A stretch of 64,000 nt of DNA, from assembly GCA_009668225.1 (NCBI GenBank), contig WJYK01000002.1:124001-188000 (forward strand), given 5' to 3'. The translations under genes were made by a program, and so were the position numbers. Shown here piece by piece: positions 28,482 to 37,367 of this stretch (position 1 is the stretch's first letter; the number at the start of each line of letters is the position of its first letter). Below the pieces are notes generated by a model, which saw only the letters and a list, made by a program, of their open reading frames with translations, searched no databases and was not told where the DNA came from. The DNA is from Enterobacteriaceae bacterium RIT693. Lineage in GTDB: Bacteria; Pseudomonadota; Gammaproteobacteria; Enterobacterales; Enterobacteriaceae.

Positions 28482-29354
28482 ATGCGTAAAAAATTGATCC
28501 TTGCGTCTTTGATAGCGTTAGCCAGCCTGGGCCTCAGCGCCTGCAGCCAAACCACTCACACTCCTCCAGCGGCCAGCCAGGTCGCGATGACTCGCGGGCA
28601 AATCATTGATTTGCACAGCGGCGAAATGCTCACCGATCGGCAGCTGCTGGTAAAGCTCGCTGGCGCTCAACGGCTTATCGTCGGCGAAAAACACGATAAC
28701 GCCGAACATCATCAGATTGAGCTCTGGCTGATGCAAAACCTGCAGCGGGAACGCCCGCAGGGCAGCGTGCTGCTGGAGATGCTGACGGCTGGCCAGCAGC
28801 CACGCGTCACCAGGGTTAAAAGCTGGCTGAAGGAAGACCCGCTGGTGCGGGATAGCCATATCCAGGAACTGCTTAGCTGGCAAAAAGGCTGGCCGTGGGA
28901 GATGTACGGCGGCGTTGTCACCGAGGCGCTTCGTGCCCCTTACCCTCTGCTCAATGCGAATATCAACCGCGACGAGATAATGCGTCTTTATAAAGAGCCG
29001 CATTTCCCTGAAGGCAAACTTTCGACGGCCCCTGCCGTGCAGGCCGCGCTGACGGAAACCATTATTGCGATGCACGAGGGGAATATTGAAGGCCAGCAGC
29101 TGACGGCGATGCTGGCGATTCAGCAGCAGCGTGACCGCTATATGGCGCAACAATTGCTGAATGCCCCCGCTCCGGCGCTGTTGATTGCCGGCGGCTACCA
29201 CGCGTCTAAAAGCTTCGGTGTTCCGCTACATATGGAAGATCTCTCCCCTTCATCACGGCCGGTTGTGCTGATGCTGGCGGAAAAAGGCATGAACGTCACC
29301 GAGGCTCAGGCTGATTACGTCTGGTTTGTCGCCCCGGCCGCCGCAAAACGGTAA
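28482..29354 (+). CDS. chaN: ChaN-family iron/haem-binding lipoprotein
   Basis: The 290-residue protein starts with a lipoprotein signal peptide; lipobox LSAC places the lipidated cysteine at residue 21. It continues as the ChaN/DUF399 fold: GQIIDLHSGEMLT, LIVGEKHDNAEHHQIELWLMQNL, SVLLEMLTAGQQP, and ALLIAGGYHASKSFGVPLHM. ChaN proteins bind haem between dimers and are linked to haem/iron uptake (PhuW in Pseudomonas). First gene after the Fur box. The TonB gene starts 7 bp after its stop. Confidence 0.92.
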   Translation: MRKKLILASLIALASLGLSACSQTTHTPPAASQVAMTRGQIIDLHSGEMLTDRQLLVKLAGAQRLIVGEKHDNAEHHQIELWLMQNLQRERPQGSVLLEMLTAGQQPRVTRVKSWLKEDPLVRDSHIQELLSWQKGWPWEMYGGVVTEALRAPYPLLNANINRDEIMRLYKEPHFPEGKLSTAPAVQAALTETIIAMHEGNIEGQQLTAMLAIQQQRDRYMAQQLLNAPAPALLIAGGYHASKSFGVPLHMEDLSPSSRPVVLMLAEKGMNVTEAQADYVWFVAPAAAKR

Positions 29355-29361
29355 GCCGGGA

Positions 29362-30150
29362 ATGACAGATACATTTTATGCGCATCCGACAAGCGGAAAA
29401 GGCGTGTGGTTTACCGTTTCTTTGCTCCTGCACGGCCTGCTTTTTTTAGCCCTGATTTGGCAGGCAACGGAGGTGCAGCCTGCCTTACAGCCTGCACCCG
29501 CCGTGATGCTGCAGTGGTCGGATAACATCGAAGCACCGGCCTCGAAGCTGCTGCTGCCCGTGGGGATTGCACAGCAGGAGTCTGCGGCCGCAGAGGAAAA
29601 ACAGCAGGCCGAAGACAAGCAGCAGAGGCCGCTGCCGGAGGATAAAAACGCGGTGATTGAAGTCACCCGGCAGAAAAAAGCTGCCGAAGGCGAGAAGAAA
29701 AAACCGCGTCCGCCGCGCAACGTCAGGGAGCAAACCAGCGACAATAGCCAGGCGGCCGTTTCGACCAATGCCGCGCCTCAGGCCAGCGTTGTTTCATCCC
29801 GCATTGCCGCGCCCTACAACAGCGATGCAGCAAAACAAAACAGCCTTGAAGACTCCTGGGAAAGCCGCGTAAAAGGCCATCTTAACCGCTTTAAACGCTA
29901 CCCTGCTGACGCCCGCAAGCGCGCCCGCACGGGCATCTCGGTCGTGACGTTTACCGTGAACGCTGCGGGAGAGGTTATTGGAAGTTCGCTGAGCAGCTCG
30001 TCGGGAACACGCTCGCTTGACCGCGAAGCGATTGAGGTTTTAGAGCGCGCCCGGCCGCTGCCCAAACCACCCACCGAACGCTTAAAGGGAGGCGTTTATA
30101 GCGTGATGATGCCAATAAGCTTTGACCTGACGGAGCTGAGCCGAAGCTAG
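29362..30150 (+). CDS. Energy transducer TonB (HasB-like paralogue)
   Basis: The 262-residue protein has one N-terminal membrane helix with the TonB SxxxH motif (Ser20-Leu-Leu-Leu-His24), a Glu/Lys/Gln-rich periplasmic spacer (about 70-130) in place of the usual Pro-Lys repeats, and a C-terminal TonB domain (about 180-262: YPADARKRARTGISVVTFTVNAAGEVIG). The ATG at 29362 is chosen over a TTG at 29326, since the latter lies inside chaN. TonB transmits the proton-motive force to outer-membrane receptors. Size and context, beside a haem-receptor-like gene, resemble HasB, a TonB dedicated to one receptor. Confidence 0.92.
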   Translation: MTDTFYAHPTSGKGVWFTVSLLLHGLLFLALIWQATEVQPALQPAPAVMLQWSDNIEAPASKLLLPVGIAQQESAAAEEKQQAEDKQQRPLPEDKNAVIEVTRQKKAAEGEKKKPRPPRNVREQTSDNSQAAVSTNAAPQASVVSSRIAAPYNSDAAKQNSLEDSWESRVKGHLNRFKRYPADARKRARTGISVVTFTVNAAGEVIGSSLSSSSGTRSLDREAIEVLERARPLPKPPTERLKGGVYSVMMPISFDLTELSRS

Positions 30151-30233
30151 CGCCACGCTCCCCGCTACCTGATTTTATTTTTATGCTGACTATTTCGGCA
30201 GGATGCCCTGTCGCCTGACGCTAAGGACGTATT

Positions 30234-32342
30234 ATGGAAAAACTATGGAAAGCTACGCCGCTGTTCATCGCCTGTTCGCTTTACGCGAACTGCGCTGCCG
30301 CCGACATGCCCCGGCCACCCGCTACGGAAAAAATCCCCCACCAGCTGATTGAACATGGCGATATCCGCGTGGATAACTATTTTTGGCTCAGGGACGACAG
30401 CCGCAGTGACGCAAAGGTACTGCGTCACCTGGAAGATGAAAATAACTATGCCCGTCAGGCTCTCCAGCCCGCCGCTGAATTAACGGAGAAGTTGTACCAG
30501 GAGATGGTCGCGCGGATGAGCCCGGAAAATCGCTCGGTCCCCTTCCAGCGCAATGGCTACCTCTATCAGGACGTTTACCTGGCCGGGCAGGATTATGCCG
30601 TCAGCCAGCGCCAGCCAGCAGGAAGTAAAAACGAATGGCAGACGCTGGTTGACGGGAATCAACGCGCCAAAGGCCATGCCTATTATCAGCTAAGCGGCCT
30701 GGTAGTCAGCCAGGATAACCAGATGATGGCTATCGCGGAAGACACCGCCGGTCGCCGCCAATACCGCCTCTCGCTACGTGATTTACAAAGCGGAAAATGG
30801 CTCGCCGAAACTATCGACAACACCTCCGGGAATATGGTCTGGTCAAACGATGGTCACTCTCTGTTCTACGTGCGCAACGATCCCCAAACGCTGGTGCCCT
30901 CGCAGGTCTGGCGGCACCGGCCAGGGACGCCGGTGACAGAAGATAAATTAGTCTATCAGGAGAAAGATGGCGGCTTTTATCTCGGCCTCTCCCGCTCCTC
31001 GTCCGATCGTTATTTGATTATCACGCTCAGCGCCAGCACGTCGTCAGAAGTACGCCTGCTGGATGCCGACAGGCCGGAAGCGCCGCCGGTGCTGTTCGCC
31101 GTTCGCAGCCCCGGAATTGAGTATTATCTCGATCATTTTGGCGACGATTTCTACCTGCGCGCGAATCAGGAAAGTGCCAATTTCGGGCTGTACAAAAGCC
31201 ACGCTCCGGGTGACAAATGGCGGCCCGTTGTCGCGCCTCAGCCAGGGAAAATGGTGGAGGGATTCACCCTGTTTAAAGACTGGCTGGTGGTGGCTGAACG
31301 CCAGGACGGACTGAGCCAGATCCGCAAGATTAACTGGCTGAACCACAGCGAGCAGACGCTGAAATTCGATGATGCCAGCTATATGGCCTGGCTCGGCTAC
31401 AACCCGGATCCTCAATCCGGCAAGCTGCGCTACGGTTACTCCTCGATGACGACCCCAACCAGCACCCTGGAATGGGATTTAGCCAGCGGGGAACGTACCC
31501 TGCTTAAACGACAGGAAGTGAATAATACCGATCCGCGGGACTACCACAGCGAACGGATTTGGACCACGGCGCGCGACGGCGTTAAGGTGCCCGTCTCGCT
31601 GGTCTATAACAAAAAAATGTTTAAGCCAGGCCACAGCCCGCTGCTGGTATATGGCTACGGCGCTTACGGTATGAGCATGGATCCGGCCTTCAGCGCCAAC
31701 CGCCTGAGCCTGCTGGATCGCGGGTTTGTCTTTGCTATCGTCCACGTTCGCGGCGGCGGCGAGCTCGGCCAGCAGTGGTATCAGCAGGGAAAATTGGAGA
31801 ACAAGCAGAACAGCTTCAACGATTTTCTTGATGCCACTCATAGCCTGGTTGAACAAGGCTTCGGGCAAGTCGGCAGACTTTACGCCATGGGCGGAAGCGC
31901 GGGCGGACTGCTGGTTGGCAACGTCATCAACCAGCAGCCGGCCCTCTTTAACGCCGTGGTCGCGCAGGTGCCGTTTGTGGATGTGGTGACAACCATGCTG
32001 GATGAATCACTGCCGCTCACGGTGGGCGAATATGACGAATGGGGTAACCCACACCGGAAAGCAGATTATCTGCGACTCAAGTCCTGGAGCCCGTACGACA
32101 ACGTGAAGCCTTCGCACTACCCTAATCTGCTTGTGACCAGCGGCCTCAATGACTCGCAGGTGCAGTATTGGGAACCCGCCAAATGGGTCGCTAAGCTGCG
32201 GGAAAACCAGCAAGGCCCCGGCAAAATACTTCTGCTGACCGATATGCAGGCCGGGCATGGCGGTAAATCAGGCCGAATAAAACGCCTGGAAAATACCGCG
32301 CTGGAATACAGTTTTATTCTGGAGGCAGATAAACAGCGCTAA
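30234..32342 (+). CDS. Exported S9A oligopeptidase (prolyl oligopeptidase/PtrB family)
   Basis: The 702-residue protein has an N-terminal beta-propeller (about 30-420) and a C-terminal alpha/beta-hydrolase domain. The catalytic triad is Ser555 in GGSAGGLLVG, Asp640 in GLNDSQVQYWEP and His675 in QAGHGGKSG. Residues 1-23 (MEKLWKATPLFIACSLYANC...) look like a signal peptide, unlike cytosolic E. coli PtrB, so it is probably periplasmic. Located between a TonB gene and the TonB-dependent receptor gene in a Fur-controlled unit. It would cut short peptides after basic or Pro residues. Role in uptake is inferred from position. Confidence 0.88.
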   Translation: MEKLWKATPLFIACSLYANCAAADMPRPPATEKIPHQLIEHGDIRVDNYFWLRDDSRSDAKVLRHLEDENNYARQALQPAAELTEKLYQEMVARMSPENRSVPFQRNGYLYQDVYLAGQDYAVSQRQPAGSKNEWQTLVDGNQRAKGHAYYQLSGLVVSQDNQMMAIAEDTAGRRQYRLSLRDLQSGKWLAETIDNTSGNMVWSNDGHSLFYVRNDPQTLVPSQVWRHRPGTPVTEDKLVYQEKDGGFYLGLSRSSSDRYLIITLSASTSSEVRLLDADRPEAPPVLFAVRSPGIEYYLDHFGDDFYLRANQESANFGLYKSHAPGDKWRPVVAPQPGKMVEGFTLFKDWLVVAERQDGLSQIRKINWLNHSEQTLKFDDASYMAWLGYNPDPQSGKLRYGYSSMTTPTSTLEWDLASGERTLLKRQEVNNTDPRDYHSERIWTTARDGVKVPVSLVYNKKMFKPGHSPLLVYGYGAYGMSMDPAFSANRLSLLDRGFVFAIVHVRGGGELGQQWYQQGKLENKQNSFNDFLDATHSLVEQGFGQVGRLYAMGGSAGGLLVGNVINQQPALFNAVVAQVPFVDVVTTMLDESLPLTVGEYDEWGNPHRKADYLRLKSWSPYDNVKPSHYPNLLVTSGLNDSQVQYWEPAKWVAKLRENQQGPGKILLLTDMQAGHGGKSGRIKRLENTALEYSFILEADKQR

Positions 32343-32350
32343 CCGGAAAC

Positions 32351-32370
32351 CCCTCCCTTATCGGGGAGGG
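32351..32370 (+). terminator. Hairpin between the oligopeptidase and receptor genes
   Basis: A 7-bp CCCTCCC/GGGAGGG stem with a 6-nt loop lies 8 bp after the oligopeptidase stop, followed by TTCGTT. It may partly terminate or stabilise transcripts before the receptor gene, or mark separate control. Confidence 0.45.
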
Positions 32371-32433
32371 TTCGTTAAAGCGACATAATTATAAAAATAA
32401 CTTTTATTTTATTACGATACTTCAAGGACACGT

Positions 32434-34701
32434 ATGAACGTAAATAAACTGGCCGTTGCCCTCGGCTCGGGCATGCTATTGCTCAGCGCCAGCGGGGCGG
32501 CACAAGAAAATAATGATAAAAGCAGCGGAGATAAAAAAGGCTCGGCGGTATTTAGCCCGCTTAACGTTTCCGCCGGGAATATCACCAGCGAACAAGAAGC
32601 GCTGGAAAAACCTGGCGCCACCAGCTCTCGCTCCACGGGAAAAAACCTGCAGTCCCTGGACGCCACGCTGCGGAGCATGCCCGGCACCTATACCCAAATC
32701 GATCCCGGTCAGGGTACGGTGAGCGTCAATATTCGTGGCATGAGCGGCTTTGGCCGGGTTAACACCATGGTAGACGGAATTACCCAAAGCTTTTACGGCA
32801 CCACCACGTCAGGCACAACCGTTCACGGCTCCACCAACAACCAGGCCGGCGTGCTCATCGATCCTAACTTTTTGGTCGGCGTGGACGTCACTCGCGGTGA
32901 CAGCAGCGGCTCGGCGGGGATTAACGCCCTGGCGGGAAGCGCAAATATGCGCACCCTTGGCGTGGATGACGTTATTTTTAAGGGCAATGATTACGGACTG
33001 AGATCGCGATTCTCGGTAGGCAGCAACGGTATCGGGCGCAGCGGGATGATTGCCGCCGCAGGGAAAACCGACGCCTTCACCGATACCGGGAGCTTCGGCG
33101 CCATGGCCGCCATCAGCGGCAGCTCTATTTATTCGAATTTCTCCAACGGCTCCGGCATTAATAGCGAAGAGTTTGGTTATGATAAATTCATGAAGCAGAA
33201 CCCGAAGTCCCAGCTTTATAAAATGGACATCAAGCCCGATGAATTTAATAGCTTTGAGCTGTCTGCCCGAACTTATGAAAATAAGTTTTCGCGCCGCGAC
33301 ATCACCAGCGACGATTATTATATTAAATACCACTACGCCCCGTTCTCTGAGCTGATTGATTTTAACGTCACGGCCAGCACCAGCCGTGGCAATCAGAAAT
33401 ACCGCGATGAGTCGCTGTACACCTTTTACAGCACCTCCGCGCAAAACCGTTCCGATGCCCTGGACATGAGTAACGTCAGCCGTTTCAGCCTGGGTGATAA
33501 TGACCTGGCGTTTACGCTGGGCGGCAAGCTGATGCGCACCCGCTACACCAAGCTCATTAATTCCGCCGCAGGCGATGAGAAAACCAACCAGGAGTCGATC
33601 GAAAACAATCCGTTCGCCCCTTCCGGGCGGCAGGATATTTCGGCGTTATATACCGGGCTGCAGGTGAAGCGCGGTATCTGGCAGGCAGACTTGAACCTCA
33701 ACTACACGCAAAACAGAATCACCGGTCACAAGCCGCCCTGTGACGAACGCGTTATCTGCGTCCCGCAGGGAAGTTACGACGTCGATGAGCGAGAAAGCGG
33801 CTTTAACCCGTCGGCCCAGCTGTCGGCTCAGGTCACCCCCTGGCTTCAGCCGTTTGTCGGCTACAGTAAGTCGATGCGTGCGCCAAATATTCAGGAGATG
33901 TTTTTCTCCAACTCCGGCGGGGCTTCCATGAACCCCTTCTTAAAGCCTGAACTCGCCGAAACCTGGCAGGTCGGTTTTAATATCGACACCAAAGACCTTA
34001 TCGCTAAGCAAGATTCGTTGCGCTTTAAAATGCTGGGCTATCGCAGCAGGATCCAGAACTATATTTTCAGCGAATCTTACCAGGTCTGCTCCAGCGGGAG
34101 AAAATGCAGCATGTCCGAGGTCATTGGCAACGACTGGGCGGACATGAGCGACGACTACAGCGACAATATGTACATCTACGTGAACTCCGCCACCGGCGTT
34201 ACCGCCCAGGGCGTTGAGCTGGAGATGGACTACGACGCAGGGTTCGCCTTCACGCGCCTCTCCTTCAGCCAGCAGCAAACCGACCAACCAACGTCCATCG
34301 CCAGCACCTACTTCGGCGCAGGCGATATGACCGAGCTGCCAAGAAAATATATGACGCTGGATGCCGGGGTGCGTTTCTTCGATGAATCGCTGACCCTCGG
34401 GACGATCGTCAAATACACCGGGAAAGCCCGCCGGCTGTCGCCTGATTTTGAAACCGATGAGCATACGGGCGCCATCATTAAAGAGGATTTGCCGCAGATC
34501 CCGACGATTATCGATCTCTACGGCACCTACGAGGTGAACCGCAATCTGATGCTGAAGCTGACGGTGCAAAACCTGATGAACCGGGATTACTCAGAGGCGC
34601 TGAACAAGCTCAATATGATGCCTGGGCCGGGCGATGATGCGAGCCGGGCCAATACCGCACGCGGCAGAACCTGGATCTTTGGCGGCGAAGTTCGCTTCTG
34701 A
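32434..34701 (+). CDS. TonB-dependent outer-membrane receptor, haem-receptor-like
   Basis: The 755-residue protein has a signal peptide (cleavage near SGAA), a TonB-box-like segment (FSPLNVSAG), a plug domain (VNIRGMSGFGRVNTMVDGITQ, residues about 88-108), a beta-barrel and a final Phe. SMRAPNIQEMFF and NPFLKPELAETWQ correspond to the FRAP and NPNL boxes of haem/haemoprotein receptors. The His usually lying between those boxes is absent, so ligand choice is unclear. It is the last gene of the Fur-controlled chaN-tonB-peptidase group. An internal cysteine pair (CDERVIC) lies in an extracellular-type loop. Confidence 0.9.
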   Translation: MNVNKLAVALGSGMLLLSASGAAQENNDKSSGDKKGSAVFSPLNVSAGNITSEQEALEKPGATSSRSTGKNLQSLDATLRSMPGTYTQIDPGQGTVSVNIRGMSGFGRVNTMVDGITQSFYGTTTSGTTVHGSTNNQAGVLIDPNFLVGVDVTRGDSSGSAGINALAGSANMRTLGVDDVIFKGNDYGLRSRFSVGSNGIGRSGMIAAAGKTDAFTDTGSFGAMAAISGSSIYSNFSNGSGINSEEFGYDKFMKQNPKSQLYKMDIKPDEFNSFELSARTYENKFSRRDITSDDYYIKYHYAPFSELIDFNVTASTSRGNQKYRDESLYTFYSTSAQNRSDALDMSNVSRFSLGDNDLAFTLGGKLMRTRYTKLINSAAGDEKTNQESIENNPFAPSGRQDISALYTGLQVKRGIWQADLNLNYTQNRITGHKPPCDERVICVPQGSYDVDERESGFNPSAQLSAQVTPWLQPFVGYSKSMRAPNIQEMFFSNSGGASMNPFLKPELAETWQVGFNIDTKDLIAKQDSLRFKMLGYRSRIQNYIFSESYQVCSSGRKCSMSEVIGNDWADMSDDYSDNMYIYVNSATGVTAQGVELEMDYDAGFAFTRLSFSQQQTDQPTSIASTYFGAGDMTELPRKYMTLDAGVRFFDESLTLGTIVKYTGKARRLSPDFETDEHTGAIIKEDLPQIPTIIDLYGTYEVNRNLMLKLTVQNLMNRDYSEALNKLNMMPGPGDDASRANTARGRTWIFGGEVRF

Positions 34702-34710
34702 TCGTCCCCC

Positions 34711-34736
34711 CATCGCCCGGAAGCATCCGGGCGATG
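34711..34736. terminator. Bidirectional terminator between receptor and SDR genes
   Basis: A perfect 10-bp stem (CATCGCCCGG / CCGGGCGATG) with a 6-nt loop lies 9 bp after the receptor stop, just before the stop of the converging SDR gene. Confidence 0.75.
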
Positions 34737-34741
34737 TACGT

Positions 34742-35629
34742 TTAGCGGTACTTCATGTGCCGCAAATCCTCAATCAGCCCTGGGCCAACGGGCCGCCAGC
34801 CCGTTTTCTGCTGCGTCTCAAGGCTTGAGGCCGACATATCATGCGCGGCAAAGTTAGCGAGCCAGCCAAAATGGTCGCTGGCTTTGTCGGCGTCAATGCT
34901 GCACACCGGTACGCCAAGCCCCTGGCCAATTACCTCCGCAATCTCTTTAGTGGTGATACCCTCTTCCGCCACGGCGTTGTATCGCTCGCCCGCCATTCCT
35001 CTTTCTACCGCCAGAACATAAAGACGCACCGCGTCGCTCACGTGTACCGCCGACCAGCGGTTTTTGCCCTCTCCGATATAAGCCGCCACGCCCTTCTCCC
35101 TCGCCAGTTCAATCAGCGGAGTGATAAGCCCTTGCCTGACGGTGTCATGCACCTGCGGCAGGCGAACAAACGAGGCGTTAACGCCCCGCTCAAGCAGGCT
35201 TACTCCAGCGATTTCCGTGACTTTGCGCGGATTCGGCGTCAGGACGTTATAGCCCGCTTCAGTCGCTGGTTTGCCCGGTTCCGTTGCCCCCATAGCCACA
35301 AAAGAGGTGATGACCATAGGCCGCGATGACCCCGCCAGCGCGTCCCCCATCGCACCAATCACTTTGCCGTCAGCCTCGCAGTTGGCGACAAACGTAGAAA
35401 AGTCGTGATTAAAAGCGGTGTGAATTACAGCGTCCGCAAGATCCGCCCCATGCTGCAGGCTGGCCAGGTCATCCAGATCGCCAAAATGTGCTTTCGCTCC
35501 CCATGACTTCAGAGCCGCAGCCCCGAGTTCGGATCGCGTTAGCCCCAGCACCTGATGCCCCGCCGCGAGCAGCTGTTGAACGATGGCCGAGCCAAGAAAA
35601 CCGGTCGCCCCGGTAACAAAAATACGCAT
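34742..35629 (-). CDS. NAD(P)-dependent epimerase/SDR family oxidoreductase
   Basis: The 295-residue extended SDR shows the cofactor motif VTGATGFLGSAIVQQLLAAG (residues 4-23). I chose the ATG at 35629 (MRIFVTGATG) over the longer frame to 35710, as the family starts there. It is divergent from an AraC-family regulator, which probably controls it. The usual catalytic YxxxK is not clearly seen, so it may belong to the atypical group. Substrate unknown. Confidence 0.85.
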   Translation of the reverse strand: MRIFVTGATGFLGSAIVQQLLAAGHQVLGLTRSELGAAALKSWGAKAHFGDLDDLASLQHGADLADAVIHTAFNHDFSTFVANCEADGKVIGAMGDALAGSSRPMVITSFVAMGATEPGKPATEAGYNVLTPNPRKVTEIAGVSLLERGVNASFVRLPQVHDTVRQGLITPLIELAREKGVAAYIGEGKNRWSAVHVSDAVRLYVLAVERGMAGERYNAVAEEGITTKEIAEVIGQGLGVPVCSIDADKASDHFGWLANFAAHDMSASSLETQQKTGWRPVGPGLIEDLRHMKYR

Positions 35630-35753
35630 AGTCTTTATCCCAAACCGTGACTGAGGACTGAATTGCCGCCCGACGGGATTTACTGTAAACAGAGAGAGGT
35701 ATACGAACAATGTTCAAAAGTCGCCATTTTCAGTCTAATCGTCCGGAGTTGAT

Positions 35754-36650
35754 ATGGATCCGCTTTCAGAGCTGCTCTCATTACTCAAGCCACAAAGCTA
35801 TGCTTCAGGCGGCGTTGCGCTCACTGAAGCAATGGCAATCCAGTGGCCTGAGCATGCCGGTATTAAATGTTATGCCGTGGTTTCCGGGCGCTGCTGGCTC
35901 ACCGTTGAGGGGATGAACGAGCCGCTGCTGCTGCAGGCCGGAGACGGTTATCTTCTGCCGCCCGGGCCACCGTTTTGCCTGGCGACTGAACCTGACGCCA
36001 CGCCGGTGGATTTCTATACCCTGCGCGAGGCTGGAAAGCTGGGGCCAGATGTTGTCCCCGGCCAGCAGGAAAACTGCTTCCTCGTCGGCGGCCATTTTGT
36101 GCTGAGCGGGGAAGCGGCCGACCTGCTGCTGAGCTCTCTGCCGCCGGTGGTCTGTATCCAGCACCCGGAAAGCAAAGCGGCGATGCGCTGGGCGCTGGAT
36201 CAAATGACTGACGAAGTGCGTAATCCCCGGCCCGGCAGCGCGCTGATAACCCAGCAGCTGGCGTGGATGATGCTTATCCAGGCGCTGAGGCTGCACTTAA
36301 CCCACCAGCCCGCGGTCGGCTGGCTTTATGCTCTGGCGGATAAACAGCTGAGCCTCGCCCTGACCTGCATGCATAAAGATCCCGCGTTTGGCTGGACGCT
36401 TGAAAAACTGGCAGAACATGTGGGGATGTCACGATCGGCTTTTGCTGCACGGTTTAAAGCGGTGACGGGCGCATCCGCTATCGACTACCTGACGCGCTGG
36501 CGAATGATGCTGGCCTGCGACAGGCTGCGCCAGTCAGGAGATTCACTGGCGCGTATTGCAGCGGATTTAGGCTACGAGTCGGAAAGTGCGTTCGGGAAAG
36601 CGTTCAAGCGGGTGATGGGCTGCTCGCCCCGGCAGTATTCAAAAAGCTAG
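35754..36650 (+). CDS. AraC-family regulator with cupin domain
   Basis: The 298-residue protein has an N-terminal cupin (AraC-binding-type) domain (about 15-110: VVSGRCWLTVEG, LQAGDGYLLPPG) and a C-terminal double helix-turn-helix (about 195-298: WTLEKLAEHVGMSRSAFAARFKAVTG; SLARIAADLGYESESAFGKAFKRVMGCSPRQY). It is 124 bp from and divergent to the SDR gene and probably activates or represses it. The inducer is unknown. Confidence 0.9.
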   Translation: MDPLSELLSLLKPQSYASGGVALTEAMAIQWPEHAGIKCYAVVSGRCWLTVEGMNEPLLLQAGDGYLLPPGPPFCLATEPDATPVDFYTLREAGKLGPDVVPGQQENCFLVGGHFVLSGEAADLLLSSLPPVVCIQHPESKAAMRWALDQMTDEVRNPRPGSALITQQLAWMMLIQALRLHLTHQPAVGWLYALADKQLSLALTCMHKDPAFGWTLEKLAEHVGMSRSAFAARFKAVTGASAIDYLTRWRMMLACDRLRQSGDSLARIAADLGYESESAFGKAFKRVMGCSPRQYSKS

Positions 36651-36686
36651 CGGCTGCACGGCACGGAGGCCACCGCCGCTAAGCGA

Positions 36687-37223
36687 TTATTCTTGTTCTC
36701 GTTTGCCCGGCATCATTCGCAGCAGCGTATTGTCTTTCCAGACGTAATGATGGAACAGCGCACCAAAGGCGTGAAGACCGATAACGAAATAGCCGGTATT
36801 GGCGATAAGTTCATGCCAGGACTTGAGGCTGAACTCCAGGTCTTCGTCCGGCACCGCCGCCACCGGCATTTGTAGGCCAAAAGCGACCCACTCACTCCCG
36901 CGATAGTACATCGTCAAAAAGCCCAGCACCGGCAGCGCAATAAACATCAGATAGACAATCGTGTGGACCAGGTGGGAGATACCGATAACCGCCGGATGCG
37001 GCTTCGGCACAATGGGAGGTGCGCGGAACTTAATGCGAACCAGCAGACGAGCGACCATCAACACCAGCACAGAAATCCCACAGGTGAAATGGATAGAATT
37101 GATGAGCGGCCGGTAGCTACGTGGCGCAAATCCACGCAGTTCCATGGCGCAGTAGGCTCCGACAACCAGCAAAAAGACCAGCCAGTGGAGCGAAATCTGT
37201 AACGAGGTATATTTAGTGCGCAT
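36687..37223 (-). CDS. cybB: Cytochrome b561
   Basis: The 178-residue inner-membrane protein has four helices with haem-ligand histidines: LQISLHWLVFLL (residue about 13), LINSIHFTCGISVLVLMVARLLVRI, VHTIVYLMFIALPVLGF, and GLHAFGALFHHYVWKDNTL near the end. This is the cytochrome b561 (CybB) family, a dihaem membrane electron carrier. It matches E. coli cybB in size, and ydcF is nearby in both. Confidence 0.92.
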   Translation of the reverse strand: MRTKYTSLQISLHWLVFLLVVGAYCAMELRGFAPRSYRPLINSIHFTCGISVLVLMVARLLVRIKFRAPPIVPKPHPAVIGISHLVHTIVYLMFIALPVLGFLTMYYRGSEWVAFGLQMPVAAVPDEDLEFSLKSWHELIANTGYFVIGLHAFGALFHHYVWKDNTLLRMMPGKREQE

Positions 37224-37367
37224 GAATGACCCTGCCCTGAAATAACGTTAAATGCGAGGATAACGAAGAAACATTAAAAGAGCATTAACATCAACGTATT
37301 ATGGACGTTAATTTGTTTCAGCGTGTAATTTTTTAGCCTTAACGGTGTTCAGGGCAAAGCCCGAGGT

